From positions 266,499 to 310,004 of the forward strand of contig NZ_AWRU01000031.1 in assembly GCF_000523515.1 (NCBI RefSeq): DNA of 43,506 nucleotides. Reading direction: 5' to 3'. The DNA is from Pedobacter sp. V48. GTDB lineage: Bacteria > Bacteroidota > Bacteroidia > Sphingobacteriales > Sphingobacteriaceae. The position numbers and the translations under genes are program-made. Below the pieces are notes generated by a model. That model had not been told where the DNA came from. It saw only the letters and a program-made list of their open reading frames with translations, and ran no database searches. The first letter of the stretch is position 1, and each line of letters begins with the position of its first letter. Positions 24,104 to 33,553 of this stretch are shown here, piece after piece.

Positions 24104-26470
24104 ATGGAGTTTTTACAGAACAATTTAATCTATTTTATTCCCGCACTGGGGTTAATTGGCATCATCGTGATGGCAATTAAAAGTGCATGGGTAAACAAAC
24201 AGGATGCAGGGGATAAAAACATGCAGGAACTGGCCGGCTATATTGCTGATGGTGCAATGGCCTTTTTAAAAGCTGAATGGAAAGTACTTAGCATTTTTGT
24301 TGTGTTTACGGCTGCATTACTAGCTTATTCAGGAACGGTACATGAAGTTAACGGGGTACAATTACACTCCAGCTGGATCATATCTATTGCTTTTATTATT
24401 GGGGCTGTTTTTTCTGCAACCGCAGGATACATTGGCATGAAAGCAGCAACAAAAGCGAATGTTCGTACTACACAGGCTGCGAGAACTAGCTTAAAACAAG
24501 CGCTAAAGGTTTCTTTTACCGGCGGCACGGTAATGGGATTGGGTGTAGCAGGTTTAGCTATTTTAGGTTTAGGCGGCTTATTTATTGTTTTTCTTAACAT
24601 TTTTAATGTTGTTCAACCAAACAGCACAGAATTAAAAACAGCAATAGAGGTACTAACCGGGTTTTCATTAGGAGCTGAATCTATTGCGCTTTTTGCACGT
24701 GTGGGCGGTGGTATTTACACCAAAGCTGCCGATGTTGGTGCCGACTTAGTTGGTAAAGTTGAAGCTGGAATTCCGGAAGATGATGTGCGTAACCCGGCAA
24801 CCATTGCAGATAATGTTGGCGACAATGTTGGTGATGTGGCCGGTATGGGAGCAGATTTATTCGGATCTTATGTGGCAACCATACTAGCCACAATGGTATT
24901 AGGCCAGGAAATTGTTGCAGCAGATAATTTTGGAGGTATGTCTCCGATACTATTGCCAATGGTGATCTGCGGATTGGGGATCCTGTTTTCAATAGTAGGA
25001 ACCTGGTTTGTGCGCATCAAGGGTGAGGATTCTAATGTACAAACAGCATTGAACCTGGGCAACTGGGGTTCAATTATAATTACTGCCATTGCATCTTATT
25101 TCATTGTGATGTGGATGCTGCCTTCAAACCTGCATTTGCGCGGTGTTGATTTTACGAGCATTGATGTATTTTTTGCAATCATAGTAGGTCTGGTTGTGGG
25201 TACTTTAATGAGTATCATAACTGAATATTATACTGCGATGGGAAAAGGTCCCGTTAATTCAATTATCCAGCAATCTGGCACAGGCCATGCAACAAACATT
25301 ATCGGTGGTTTATCGGTAGGTATGAAATCTACTGTTGCTCCTATCCTGGTTTTAGCAGGGGGTATCATTTTCTCTTATGCTTTTGCAGGACTATACGGTG
25401 TAGCAATTGCCGCTGCAGGTATGATGGCTACTACAGCAATGCAGTTAGCGATTGATGCATTCGGTCCTATTGCTGATAATGCAGGTGGTATTGCTGAAAT
25501 GAGTCAACTACCACCTGAAGTACGTGAACGTACTGACAATCTGGACGCCGTTGGTAATACAACTGCAGCCACCGGGAAAGGATTTGCAATTGCTTCGGCC
25601 GCATTAACTTCTCTAGCTTTATTTGCGGCATTTGTTGGTGTAGCGGGTATATCTGCCATCGACATCTATAAAGCCCCTGTTTTGGCTGGGCTATTTGTAG
25701 GTGCGATGATTCCTTTTATATTTTCTGCATTATGTATTGCAGCGGTTGGTAAGGCCGCAATGGATATGGTACAGGAAGTTCGTCGCCAGTTTCGCGAAAT
25801 TCCAGGAATTATGGAATACAAAGCAAAGCCAGAATACGAAAAATGCGTTGCCATTTCAACCAAGGCTTCGATCCGCGAAATGATGTTGCCAGGTGCTATC
25901 GCACTTTTAGTTCCAATTATAGTGGGTTTTGGTTTCAAAGGTGTTTTCCCATCGGTAAGTTCTGCTGAAATATTAGGTGGTCTCTTGGCCGGTGTTACGG
26001 TATCAGGGGTGCTTATGGGAATTTTTCAGAGTAATGCCGGCGGTGCCTGGGATAATGCTAAAAAATCATTTGAAAAAGGTGTAGAGATCAATGGCGAGAT
26101 GCATTACAAAAAATCTGAGCCTCATAAAGCATCTGTTACAGGCGATACTGTTGGTGATCCTTTTAAAGATACTTCGGGTCCATCAATGAACATCCTTATT
26201 AAACTAATGTCTATTGTTTCTTTGGTTATTGCTCCATATATAGCTGTTAGTCCGGGCGACAATACCGCCTCAAATACAGAAATCACGAATTCAATTCCGG
26301 TTTCCGCTAAAATGTCGACATTAACACAAGAAATAGCTAAAAACGTAAAATCTTTACCTGAGGAAAGACCTAAAAGCATTCAATTAGCTCAACATAAAGT
26401 GAGCAATACCTTAAAAACAGAGGGGAAACAGCTAACAAGATCGATTGACAACGCAAAAGCTCAACCTTAA
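24104..26470 (+). CDS. hppA: K+-dependent membrane-bound ion-pumping pyrophosphatase
   Basis: The 788-residue protein has about 16 membrane helices. It shows the pyrophosphate-binding signatures [56 protein letters not shown] and DNAKKSFE. At the position that sets K+ dependence it has Ala488 and Gly491 ([11 protein letters not shown]) where K+-independent enzymes have Lys, so it should need K+. It hydrolyses cytoplasmic pyrophosphate and pumps Na+ or H+; I could not tell which ion from sequence. A polar tail of about 75 residues follows the last helix (LVIAPYI), longer than in most relatives. It has its own promoter and terminator. Confidence 0.95.
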   Translation: MEFLQNNLIYFIPALGLIGIIVMAIKSAWVNKQDAGDKNMQELAGYIADGAMAFLKAEWKVLSIFVVFTAALLAYSGTVHEVNGVQLHSSWIISIAFIIGAVFSATAGYIGMKAATKANVRTTQAARTSLKQALKVSFTGGTVMGLGVAGLAILGLGGLFIVFLNIFNVVQPNSTELKTAIEVLTGFSLGAESIALFARVGGGIYTKAADVGADLVGKVEAGIPEDDVRNPATIADNVGDNVGDVAGMGADLFGSYVATILATMVLGQEIVAADNFGGMSPILLPMVICGLGILFSIVGTWFVRIKGEDSNVQTALNLGNWGSIIITAIASYFIVMWMLPSNLHLRGVDFTSIDVFFAIIVGLVVGTLMSIITEYYTAMGKGPVNSIIQQSGTGHATNIIGGLSVGMKSTVAPILVLAGGIIFSYAFAGLYGVAIAAAGMMATTAMQLAIDAFGPIADNAGGIAEMSQLPPEVRERTDNLDAVGNTTAATGKGFAIASAALTSLALFAAFVGVAGISAIDIYKAPVLAGLFVGAMIPFIFSALCIAAVGKAAMDMVQEVRRQFREIPGIMEYKAKPEYEKCVAISTKASIREMMLPGAIALLVPIIVGFGFKGVFPSVSSAEILGGLLAGVTVSGVLMGIFQSNAGGAWDNAKKSFEKGVEINGEMHYKKSEPHKASVTGDTVGDPFKDTSGPSMNILIKLMSIVSLVIAPYIAVSPGDNTASNTEITNSIPVSAKMSTLTQEIAKNVKSLPEERPKSIQLAQHKVSNTLKTEGKQLTRSIDNAKAQP

Positions 26471-26483
26471 ACTTCATTAGGAT

Positions 26484-26524
26484 AAAAATAAAAGGGATTT
26501 CGTAAAAGAATCCCTTTTATTTTT
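26484..26524. terminator. Intrinsic terminator after hppA
   Basis: Sixteen-base perfect arms (26484-26499 and 26509-26524), A-rich then AAGGGATT on the left and the complement on the right, enclose a 9-nt loop. The stem ends in a T-rich tract 14 bp after the hppA stop. Confidence 0.88.
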
Positions 26525-26602
26525 AGATATATTTTATTTAGGTTTGGCACTTATAATATAAACTAGACGAGTTATAGATACACTTTAACTAAACTTTAAA
26601 CT

Positions 26603-28300
26603 ATGAATTTTAGAAAGTCAATTGACTTACTTACACAAGAAGCTGCTGAAAGTGGTGAAGGAACCTTGAAACGGACCCTTGGCCCCGTCAATTTGGTGGC
26701 TTTGGGTATTGGTGCAATTATCGGTGCCGGACTGTTTTCCATAACCGGATCTGCCGCTGCCAATAATGCAGGACCAGCTATTACCATCTCATTTGTTATT
26801 GCAGCTCTGGGTTGTGCTTTTGCAGGCTTATGTTATGCTGAATTTGCTTCAATGATCCCCGTAGCAGGTAGTGCTTATACCTATTCTTATGCTACAATGG
26901 GTGAATTTATAGCCTGGATAATCGGATGGGATCTGGTATTGGAATATGCTTTAGGTGCTGCAACGGTATCGATTAGCTGGAGTAGGTATCTGGTCAAGTT
27001 TCTGGCGTATTACGATGTCCATCTGCCCGCGCAGGTAACCATGTCGCCTTTTGAAACGGCAACTCTTTTAGATGGCACCGTAGTTTCGGGTATGTTTAAT
27101 TTACCTGCCGTATTTATTATCGTCTTAATGTCCTTTGTATTGATCAGAGGAACCAGCGAATCCGCATTTATTAATGGGCTTATTGTAGCAATTAAGGTTG
27201 TAATTGTATTCATTTTTATCCTTTTAGGATGGAAATATATTAACGCAGACAACTATTCGCCTTATTTTATCCCTGCTGATAAACCAGGTCACGAAAGTAT
27301 GTTTACACACGGATGGGGAGGTGTGATACGAGCGGCCGGAATTGTTTTCTTTGCCTATATAGGTTTTGACGCAGTTTCTACAGCTGCGCAGGAGGCAAAA
27401 AATCCTAAGAAAGATATGCCTATTGGTATCCTTGTTTCCTTGTTCATTTGTACAATTCTATATATTCTTTTTGCACACGTAATGACTGGGGTAGCTAATT
27501 TTGACATGTTTAAAGGTCAGGATGGTATAGCTCCTGTTGCTGTTGCTATTGACAATATGGGTGTTAAAAATGCAGCAGGAATTGTTGTTCCATCTTATCC
27601 ATGGTTAAATAAATTAATTATCCTTGCCATTTTGGGTGGTTACGCCTCAGTTATCCTAGTGATGCTATTAGGCCAATCGAGGGTATTCTTCTCGATGAGT
27701 AAAGATGGTTTATTACCAAAGGTGTTCTCGAAAGTTCATCCTAAATATAGTACTCCTGCAAAAAGCAACTTATTATTTATGTTTTTTGTAAGCTTATTCG
27801 CAGCATTTGTTCCAGCCACTGTAGTGGGCGAGATGACAAGCATAGGTACTCTTTTGGCATTTATTCTTGTTTGCATAGGAATAGTTATCCTAAGAAATAG
27901 AATGCCTGATTTGCCTCGCGCATTTAAAGTGCCTTTGGTACCACTTATTCCAATATTGGGTGTAGCGGTTTGCTTAGGCATGATGGTGTTCCTACCTCTT
28001 GATACATGGGTTCGTTTATTAGTGTGGATGATAATTGGTATTAACGTGTACCTGTTCTATGGTATGAAAAACAGTTTATTATCTGATAATTTGCAAGCTA
28101 CATTAGCGAAAAGCACTAAAACAGTTTCTTACGTAGGTTTTGGCCTTGCCATATTGTTGATTATAGTCGCGTTAATTCACCACAATATTACTGACGGTAA
28201 AGACACAGGATTATACTACTTCTCTTTAGTGTTTGCAGTTGTACATATGGTTTTATATTTATATCGTGCTTCAACATCTAGTCGAGTTCAACCAAAGTAA
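26603..28300 (+). CDS. APC-superfamily cationic/neutral amino acid permease (CAT/YfnA-like)
   Basis: The 565-residue protein has 12 to 14 hydrophobic helices and typical CAT-branch motifs: LGPVNLVALGIGAIIGAGLF, CYAEFASMIPVAGSAYTYSY, FFAYIGFDAVSTAAQEAKNP and MLLGQSRVFFSMSKDGLLP. The two extra C-terminal helices are common in this branch. It probably imports an amino acid by proton symport. It is a single gene bounded by terminators on both sides, 132 bp after hppA. The exact substrate is not visible. Confidence 0.93.
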   Translation: MNFRKSIDLLTQEAAESGEGTLKRTLGPVNLVALGIGAIIGAGLFSITGSAAANNAGPAITISFVIAALGCAFAGLCYAEFASMIPVAGSAYTYSYATMGEFIAWIIGWDLVLEYALGAATVSISWSRYLVKFLAYYDVHLPAQVTMSPFETATLLDGTVVSGMFNLPAVFIIVLMSFVLIRGTSESAFINGLIVAIKVVIVFIFILLGWKYINADNYSPYFIPADKPGHESMFTHGWGGVIRAAGIVFFAYIGFDAVSTAAQEAKNPKKDMPIGILVSLFICTILYILFAHVMTGVANFDMFKGQDGIAPVAVAIDNMGVKNAAGIVVPSYPWLNKLIILAILGGYASVILVMLLGQSRVFFSMSKDGLLPKVFSKVHPKYSTPAKSNLLFMFFVSLFAAFVPATVVGEMTSIGTLLAFILVCIGIVILRNRMPDLPRAFKVPLVPLIPILGVAVCLGMMVFLPLDTWVRLLVWMIIGINVYLFYGMKNSLLSDNLQATLAKSTKTVSYVGFGLAILLIIVALIHHNITDGKDTGLYYFSLVFAVVHMVLYLYRASTSSRVQPK

Positions 28301-28307
28301 TCAAGCA

Positions 28308-28360
28308 TAATTAGCAATAAAAAAGCCACTCAGTTTGAGTGGCTTTTTTATTGCTAATTA
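28308..28360. terminator. Long perfect-stem terminator between the CAT permease and marC genes
   Basis: Twenty-five-bp perfect arms (28308-28332 and 28336-28360) enclose a GTT loop. The core is GCCACTCA/TGAGTGGC flanked by A6 and T6. It starts 8 bp after the permease stop and runs to within 4 bp of the predicted marC -7 box. Confidence 0.9.
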
Positions 28361-28363
28361 ATT

Positions 28364-28371
28364 TACCTTTG
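28364..28371 (+). promoter_or_regulatory. -7 element of the marC-family gene
   Basis: TACCTTTG matches TAnnTTTG exactly and lies 18 bp before the ATG at 28390. It excludes the upstream in-frame ATG at 28339, which lies inside the terminator stem. The -33 region would fall in the terminator and is not a clear TTTG. Confidence 0.5.
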
Positions 28372-28389
28372 TACCATAAATTAACTGCT

Positions 28390-28959
28390 ATGGAATTCAA
28401 TTTTCGACAAATTCTATCCACTTCAATGGTGCTATTCGCTATCATTGATATTCTGGGAGCTATACCTGTAGTAATTGAGCTTAGAAAGAAAGCCGGACAC
28501 ATTCAATCTGAGAAGGCGGCTATAGTTGCAACCGTACTCATGGTTATCTTTTTGTTTGCAGGTGAAACCTTATTAAAGGTTATTGGACTGGATGTTGAAT
28601 CATTTGCCATTGCGGGCTCATTTGTGATCTTCTTTATTGCCATGGAAATGGTACTTGGTCTAACCATTTTTAAAGAAGGTGATGCCCCTGAAACGGTATC
28701 AATTGTGCCTCTCGCATTTCCATTAATAGCAGGGGCAGGAACCATGACTACTTTACTTTCCTTAAAAACTGAATATGCAACTCAAAACATCATTATTGGC
28801 ATCATCATCAATATGCTGTTTGTTTACTTCGTGTTAAAAAATACAGAACGTTTAGAGAAGCTTTTTGGTAAATCCGGCTTAAATGTTTTAAGAAAAGCTT
28901 TTGGAATTATTCTTCTTGCTATTGCCATCAAATTATTCAGAAACAATACCGGCCTGTAA
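28390..28959 (+). CDS. MarC-family (UPF0056) integral membrane protein
   Basis: The start at 28390 (MEFNFRQILSTSMVLFAIID, 189 residues) is preferred because the longer form would begin inside the preceding terminator. Six hydrophobic helices and the family segments DILGAIPVVIELRKKAGH, AMEMVLGLTIF and VPLAFPLIAGAGTMTTLLSL identify it as MarC/UPF0056. The family is conserved but its biochemical function is not established; an early link to multiple antibiotic resistance was withdrawn. It has its own promoter. Confidence 0.88.
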   Translation: MEFNFRQILSTSMVLFAIIDILGAIPVVIELRKKAGHIQSEKAAIVATVLMVIFLFAGETLLKVIGLDVESFAIAGSFVIFFIAMEMVLGLTIFKEGDAPETVSIVPLAFPLIAGAGTMTTLLSLKTEYATQNIIIGIIINMLFVYFVLKNTERLEKLFGKSGLNVLRKAFGIILLAIAIKLFRNNTGL

Positions 28960-28996
28960 CAAAAGTGTTTTTTGATGGTCTAAAATAAAAAAGGCT

Positions 28997-29110
28997 ATGA
29001 ACAGCTTCGAGCAATTCACGTTGATTATTGGTGTGCTGGCCATATTGTTTGAGACCATAAGTCACATTAAGAGTAAGATTAAACAGTGGTTTGGTACCCA
29101 TGGGCACTAA
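28997..29110 (+). CDS. Small single-helix membrane protein (37 residues)
   Basis: A 38-codon frame opens with ATG at 28997, 3 nt after a purine-rich AAAAAAGG that can act as a ribosome-binding site, and ends with TAA at 29110. The product starts MNSFEQFTLIIGVLAILFET, with one hydrophobic helix (about 8-18), followed by a basic amphipathic tail ISHIKSKIKQWFGTHGH. It lies 37 bp after the marC-family gene and may share its transcript. Its stop is 8 bp from the convergent methyltransferase stop. I know no family for it; the clean ribosome-binding site and membrane topology favour a real gene. Confidence 0.5.
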   Translation: MNSFEQFTLIIGVLAILFETISHIKSKIKQWFGTHGH

Positions 29111-29118
29111 AAGGGTGA

Positions 29119-30282
29119 CTATTTTTTATTAAAGCGAGCAATGAACATGGTATCTGCTTTATCCTTATAGCCTTTAATCACTTCCATTTTTTCGAGCTGT
29201 AGAGGTAGGTTTTCGACTATCCACGCCACAACATCTTCATTTTCCTGTTTAAATACAGAACAGGTGATGTATACCAAAGGCTTTCCTATTTTCAGATATT
29301 TAACAACATTACCTGCGATTGCGGTTTGAAGTTTCGAAAAGTAACTGATTTTATGAGCGTCAAAATAATAAAGCATTTCTGGAGTACGCCCCCAGGTACC
29401 CGATCCAGAACAAGGTGCATCCAGAATAATCCCGTCAAATTCATAATGATGGAGATCCTGATCGTTGTTCTGAAGCAGATCTAATACTTTTTTCTGGTAT
29501 TTTTTCAATCCCGCTTCACGGAAACGCTCTTCCAGATTGTTTAAGCTATTTTCTCTTACGTCGCTAACCAATAACTGCACACTAGGCTCAAGATCGTGCA
29601 GAAGCAGGGATTTACCTCCTGATGCGGCACAACAGTCCCACCAGTAATCCCAGGTCTGAGGTTCAAAAAAATCTCCTGTTTTTTGTGAGGATAAATCCTG
29701 TACCTGATAATACTGCTGTGAGGGAACAATTTTTTCCAGCTTAGTTCCATTTGGCAAAGCCAAAGTAGTTTTACTAATTTCTTCAACAGCTACTTCAGCT
29801 TCTTTTAAAGTCCTAATAAGTTGATTTATATAGCTAGGCCTAACTCGTAAAAATAAATCGGGCTGTATAAAAAATGACTCGTAAAAGTCTTGCTTTTCAA
29901 TATCCTTACTTAGGTTTTCATTGAAGATGAATACCTCAGAAAGTTTAAAGGAAGGATATTCATCTGATATTAAAGCTATTTTTTCTTGAACGGAAAGGTT
30001 TATCTGCTCCTTAAACTGAGACAACTTAGTTTCAATTACCAGACTTAGCGTTTGATTGCAAAGGAAGTCGGAAACAGCCAAACGAAGTATGGTATCTTCT
30101 TTTATCAGTGCTTTACCTAATCTGAAAAAACTATAAATGTATCTGGTAGCCCAACGCCGGTCGGACGATCCCATTTGCTTATGTTGCTTAAAATAAGTAA
30201 ACAAGAAACGATGTAGCGGTTGTGTGCCATCATAACTTTTAAAGACCTGTTCAAATGCCCTGATCTGGTGCTCTACCTTCAT
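29119..30282 (-). CDS. RsmB/NOP-family RNA (cytosine-5) methyltransferase
   Basis: The 387-residue protein has an N-terminal helical region (1-130) resembling the NusB-like part of RsmB relatives and a Rossmann methyltransferase domain. The SAM site is WWDCCAASGGKSLLLHDL. Motif IV is DAPCSGSGTWGR with the conserved Cys, and motif VI is YITCSVFKQENED with the catalytic Cys. It should place m5C on rRNA or tRNA. The C-terminus is short, with no PUA-like extension visible. Its start overlaps the lipoprotein stop by 4 bp, so it is the last gene of the dCMP deaminase-guaA operon. Confidence 0.9.
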   Translation of the reverse strand: MKVEHQIRAFEQVFKSYDGTQPLHRFLFTYFKQHKQMGSSDRRWATRYIYSFFRLGKALIKEDTILRLAVSDFLCNQTLSLVIETKLSQFKEQINLSVQEKIALISDEYPSFKLSEVFIFNENLSKDIEKQDFYESFFIQPDLFLRVRPSYINQLIRTLKEAEVAVEEISKTTLALPNGTKLEKIVPSQQYYQVQDLSSQKTGDFFEPQTWDYWWDCCAASGGKSLLLHDLEPSVQLLVSDVRENSLNNLEERFREAGLKKYQKKVLDLLQNNDQDLHHYEFDGIILDAPCSGSGTWGRTPEMLYYFDAHKISYFSKLQTAIAGNVVKYLKIGKPLVYITCSVFKQENEDVVAWIVENLPLQLEKMEVIKGYKDKADTMFIARFNKK

Positions 30283-31511
30283 TCAATAAGATTTAAAGAA
30301 AAATCCTGGTAACGTAACAACATTAAACTGGTATTAATATAACCTAATTTTTCGTCATGAAAGAATGAAAAACTATTATGTAGGCCTTTATACTTTTCCT
30401 CTGTAATGTATTTCAGATAATCTTTTCCGTGTTTAGAAATAAGCTGAGCGAAATAAAAACCAATATCGAACCCCTTAAATGAATATTCACCAGGTTCAAA
30501 GCTATACGCAGCCCTATATTTCTTGATAAATGAAATCACATGGTTATTCTTATAGTCGACCTTATAAGATGACGTTACCGCAGTATTAAGTGCCTGAAGC
30601 TTATCAATATTATAATTTTGTTTTATCCAGTCAGGATGACCATACAAATCTATATCCAAGCCGGCATTTTTTAATTTCACTAGCTTATCAAGGGTTGGTA
30701 TTACAAACTTTCTATCTGGAGAAGTTACAATAATGACGTATTTTTTATTCTTTATCAGGTTTAGCTCCATAGTAAAAACGGAAGCAAATTCCTGAAAGAT
30801 GAACTTTTTCTTGCCGGTTTCAAAATACGCTTTTACAGGTGCTGACAGTAATTTACTGCCTGCGTCTTTTGAATCTATAAGCACTAAGACTGTATTTTCG
30901 GGATTGTAATGTTTAGTAATATAAAGCCCTAATTTTTCTACATGTAAGTCTATATTATTTACAATAGAGATCAAATTTGGGTTATTAAATTCCTGTGGAT
31001 GTGTTGCCGCGAGTGGATTAACAACAGGAATACCTTGCGCTATGGAGTAATCTTTAATGTATTTTAATCCTGCAGGATAAACCGGTCCAACAATTAGATT
31101 ACTGTTGCTTAATCCTCCGTTTTTAATCAATCCTTCAATTTGACTGTTATTGTCGCGAGAATCATAAACATTCAATTTGAAATTGAGGCCTTGTTCTGCT
31201 GCGGAATCTATACCAAGCTTAAAGCCCTGATAAAAATCGATAGCCATAGCTGATTTCTCGACTTCGGCTTTGGTAGCAGTTTTAAGTCTTAAATCATTTA
31301 ATCTGAACGGAACAAGCAGAGAAATCTCAGCCTGCGTAAATTTAGACGCAGGCTTTTCTTTTTTCTCTTCTACCTTTTTAGGAACATCAGGCTTTTTATT
31401 AGTGGTCTTTTGAATTTTAGGTGAACATGCAGCTAAAAAAAGTCCAATAAAAGCTATTACCCAATATTTACTCCCACTCAATTGTAGCTGGTGGTTTTGA
31501 GCTGATATCAT
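30279..31511 (-). CDS. Periplasmic-binding-protein-like lipoprotein (LppC/LpoA-like)
   Basis: The protein has 410 residues with a lipobox LFLAAC near residues 24-29, then a Lys/Pro-rich linker. From about residue 58 it has a type 1 periplasmic-binding fold: [51 protein letters not shown] and [16 protein letters not shown]. The start at 31511 lies 44 bp inside guaA; an in-frame TTG at 31481 would give a shorter, more usual signal peptide. The family includes branched-chain amino acid binding proteins and LppC/LpoA activators of peptidoglycan synthases. No permease genes are adjacent, so an ABC-transporter role is not supported. Confidence 0.75.
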   Translation of the reverse strand: MISAQNHQLQLSGSKYWVIAFIGLFLAACSPKIQKTTNKKPDVPKKVEEKKEKPASKFTQAEISLLVPFRLNDLRLKTATKAEVEKSAMAIDFYQGFKLGIDSAAEQGLNFKLNVYDSRDNNSQIEGLIKNGGLSNSNLIVGPVYPAGLKYIKDYSIAQGIPVVNPLAATHPQEFNNPNLISIVNNIDLHVEKLGLYITKHYNPENTVLVLIDSKDAGSKLLSAPVKAYFETGKKKFIFQEFASVFTMELNLIKNKKYVIIVTSPDRKFVIPTLDKLVKLKNAGLDIDLYGHPDWIKQNYNIDKLQALNTAVTSSYKVDYKNNHVISFIKKYRAAYSFEPGEYSFKGFDIGFYFAQLISKHGKDYLKYITEEKYKGLHNSFSFFHDEKLGYINTSLMLLRYQDFSLNLIE

Positions 31512-32997
31512 ATACGACGCGATTAATTCCTTTTACTTTGTTAATTATTTCGTTAGAAATTTTTGCGAGTACGTTATATGGCAGGTGGCACCAATCGGCA
31601 GTCATACCATCAACTGATTCAACTGCACGAAGGCAAATTACGTTTTCGTAAGTACGCTCATCGCCCATTACACCAACAGATTGAACCGGAAGGAATATGG
31701 CTCCTGCCTGCCAAACTTTATCGTAAAGGCCGGCTTCTTTTAAGTTATCAATATAGATAGCATCTGCTTCTTGTAGAATAGCCACCTTCTCTGCAGTTAC
31801 TTCACCAAGAATTCTGATGGCCAATCCGGGGCCAGGGAAAGGGTGACGACCAATAATAAAGTGTTCAAGACCCAATGACCTACCCACTCTTCTTACCTCG
31901 TCCTTAAATAATGTATTAAGAGGTTCTACTACCTTTAATTTCATGAAATCAGGTAATCCACCAACATTATGGTGCGATTTGATTGTAGCTGATGGTCCTT
32001 TAACAGATACAGATTCAATAACATCAGGGTAAATAGTTCCTTGTGCTAACCATTTCACATCCTGAACTTCATGTGCTTCATCATCAAATACCTCTATGAA
32101 TACGCGTCCTATTGCCTTACGCTTTAATTCAGGGTCTTTAACTTTTGCAAGCTGGCTAAGGAAACGTTCTTTAGCATCAACTCCTTTTATGTTTAAGCCA
32201 AGGTGTTTGTACTGTTCTAAAACTGATTCGTACTCTCCTTTGCGCAACAAACCATTATCTACAAAGATGCAGTGTAGGTTTTTGCCAATTGCTTTATGCA
32301 ATAAGATTGCTGCAACGCTTGAATCAACACCACCTGAAAGAGCAAGAACAACTTTATCGTTACCTAATTTAGCCTGAAGCTCAGCAATTGTGGTCTCAAC
32401 AAATGCATCTGGGGTCCACTCTTGCTTACATCCGCAGATGTCTACAAGGAAGTTTTCTAACAATTGTTTGCCGTCAGTACTATGTGTTACCTCTGGGTGA
32501 AATTGGATTGCATAAGTTTCTGAATCTTTAACCTGATAAGCGGCAACTTTTACACTATCTGTACTGGCTATAAGTTCCGCATTTGCAGGCATTGCAGTAA
32601 TGGTATCACCATGTGACATCCACACTTGTGAACCTGTACTTATATTTTTAAATAACTTATTATTATCTGCTACAAAATTTAAGTTGGCTCTACCATACTC
32701 ACGTGTTGATGAAGCCTTAACCTCTCCACCTGTGTGCTGGGCAATATACTGAGCACCATAGCAAACTGCTAAAACAGGATAATGTTTATGGAATTTTTCA
32801 AGATCTATTTGAGGTGCGTCTTCCTGACGAACTGAGTATGGACTACCTGAAAATATGATGCCTTTAACGTCAGATGAGATTTCAGGAATATGATTGAAGG
32901 GATGAATTTCGCAATAAACATTTAACTCGCGTACCCTACGGGCAATTAATTGTGTGTATTGGGAACCAAAATCGAGAATTATGATTTTTTCTAGCAT
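31468..32997 (-). CDS. guaA: GMP synthase (glutamine-hydrolysing)
   Basis: I chose the start [20 protein letters not shown] (509 residues); two more residues are possible from the ATG at 33003. The N-terminal glutaminase has Cys79 in LAVCYGAQ and HPEVTHS. The ATP-pyrophosphatase domain has the P-loop [13 protein letters not shown], and the C-terminal dimerisation domain ends KPPATIEWE. The enzyme makes GMP from XMP, ATP and glutamine. The gene lies 3-9 bp after dCMP deaminase, so it is part of a nucleotide operon. A TAACTTTG (33008-33001) matching the -7 consensus overlaps the start region. Confidence 0.97.
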   Translation of the reverse strand: MLEKIIILDFGSQYTQLIARRVRELNVYCEIHPFNHIPEISSDVKGIIFSGSPYSVRQEDAPQIDLEKFHKHYPVLAVCYGAQYIAQHTGGEVKASSTREYGRANLNFVADNNKLFKNISTGSQVWMSHGDTITAMPANAELIASTDSVKVAAYQVKDSETYAIQFHPEVTHSTDGKQLLENFLVDICGCKQEWTPDAFVETTIAELQAKLGNDKVVLALSGGVDSSVAAILLHKAIGKNLHCIFVDNGLLRKGEYESVLEQYKHLGLNIKGVDAKERFLSQLAKVKDPELKRKAIGRVFIEVFDDEAHEVQDVKWLAQGTIYPDVIESVSVKGPSATIKSHHNVGGLPDFMKLKVVEPLNTLFKDEVRRVGRSLGLEHFIIGRHPFPGPGLAIRILGEVTAEKVAILQEADAIYIDNLKEAGLYDKVWQAGAIFLPVQSVGVMGDERTYENVICLRAVESVDGMTADWCHLPYNVLAKISNEIINKVKGINRVVYDISSKPPATIEWE

Positions 32998-33005
32998 GGC
33001 CAAAG

Positions 33006-33455
33006 TTAAGAATATTTAATTACCTCCACACCAAATCTTCGCAGAAAATCAACACCTTCATCACTTGCCAAACCCTTGTACTCTGCATAGGAATCTTTAT
33101 AGTAAACTAATTTAATACCTGACGACAATATTAACCTGGCGCAAGCGATGCATGGCGATAGGGTGGTATATAAAGTTGACCCTGATATTTTAGAACCATT
33201 TTTTACTGCGTACAATATAGCATTCTCTTCTGCATGTAATGCAAGTGAACAACTGCCGCGCGAATCTCTGTCGCACCCTGTTTCCGGCCACTCTTCATCA
33301 CAGTTATGTGTCCCCGAAGGCGGTCCGTTGTAACCGATAGAGATAATTCGGGTGTCTTTTGTTAATACAGCTCCTACCTGAGCACGCACACAATGTGAGC
33401 GGGCCGACAGATCGGTAGCCAAATTCATAAATATATCTTTAAATCCTTTCTTCAT
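33006..33455 (-). CDS. Deoxycytidylate (dCMP) deaminase, ComEB-like
   Basis: The 149-residue protein has the zinc-dependent cytidine-deaminase fold. The zinc ligand His74 and the proton-shuttle Glu76 are in [11 protein letters not shown], and Cys102 and Cys105 are in [25 protein letters not shown] and the Cys/His cluster near 51-70 are typical of dCMP deaminases and could bind a second zinc. It deaminates dCMP to dUMP for dTMP synthesis. It is the first gene of the minus-strand operon with guaA. Confidence 0.92.
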   Translation of the reverse strand: MKKGFKDIFMNLATDLSARSHCVRAQVGAVLTKDTRIISIGYNGPPSGTHNCDEEWPETGCDRDSRGSCSLALHAEENAILYAVKNGSKISGSTLYTTLSPCIACARLILSSGIKLVYYKDSYAEYKGLASDEGVDFLRRFGVEVIKYS

Positions 33456-33498
33456 CTGATGCGTTTTAATTCAAAAAACAGGCTGGCAAATATAGGGT

Positions 33499-33539
33499 AA
33501 AAAAAAACTTCCCTCCTTTAAGCAAAGAGGGAAGTTTTT
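33499..33539 (-). terminator. Intrinsic terminator of the FucP-like gene
   Basis: Thirteen-bp perfect arms (33503-33515 and 33527-33539) have the core ACTTCCCTC/GAGGGAAGT. On the minus strand the stem is followed by a run of nine T. It lies 15 bp after the sugar permease stop and also insulates the dCMP deaminase operon. Confidence 0.88.
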
Positions 33540-33553
33540 ATCCGAGGGTTATT

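Noticed and set aside
24681..24992. 103-codon minus-strand ORF within hppA, with a His/Gln/Leu-rich product
   Set aside because: It is a frame shadow of the strongly conserved hppA sequence; the composition is that of an antisense translation.
28339..28389. Upstream start for the MarC-family gene
   Set aside because: The ATG is inside the right arm of the preceding terminator and upstream of the -7 box, so it is probably not transcribed from the gene's own promoter.
33001..33008. TAACTTTG as the guaA promoter
   Set aside because: It overlaps the guaA start, leaving essentially no leader, and the nearest TTTG is 23 bp away inside the dCMP deaminase gene; operon transcription explains guaA better.
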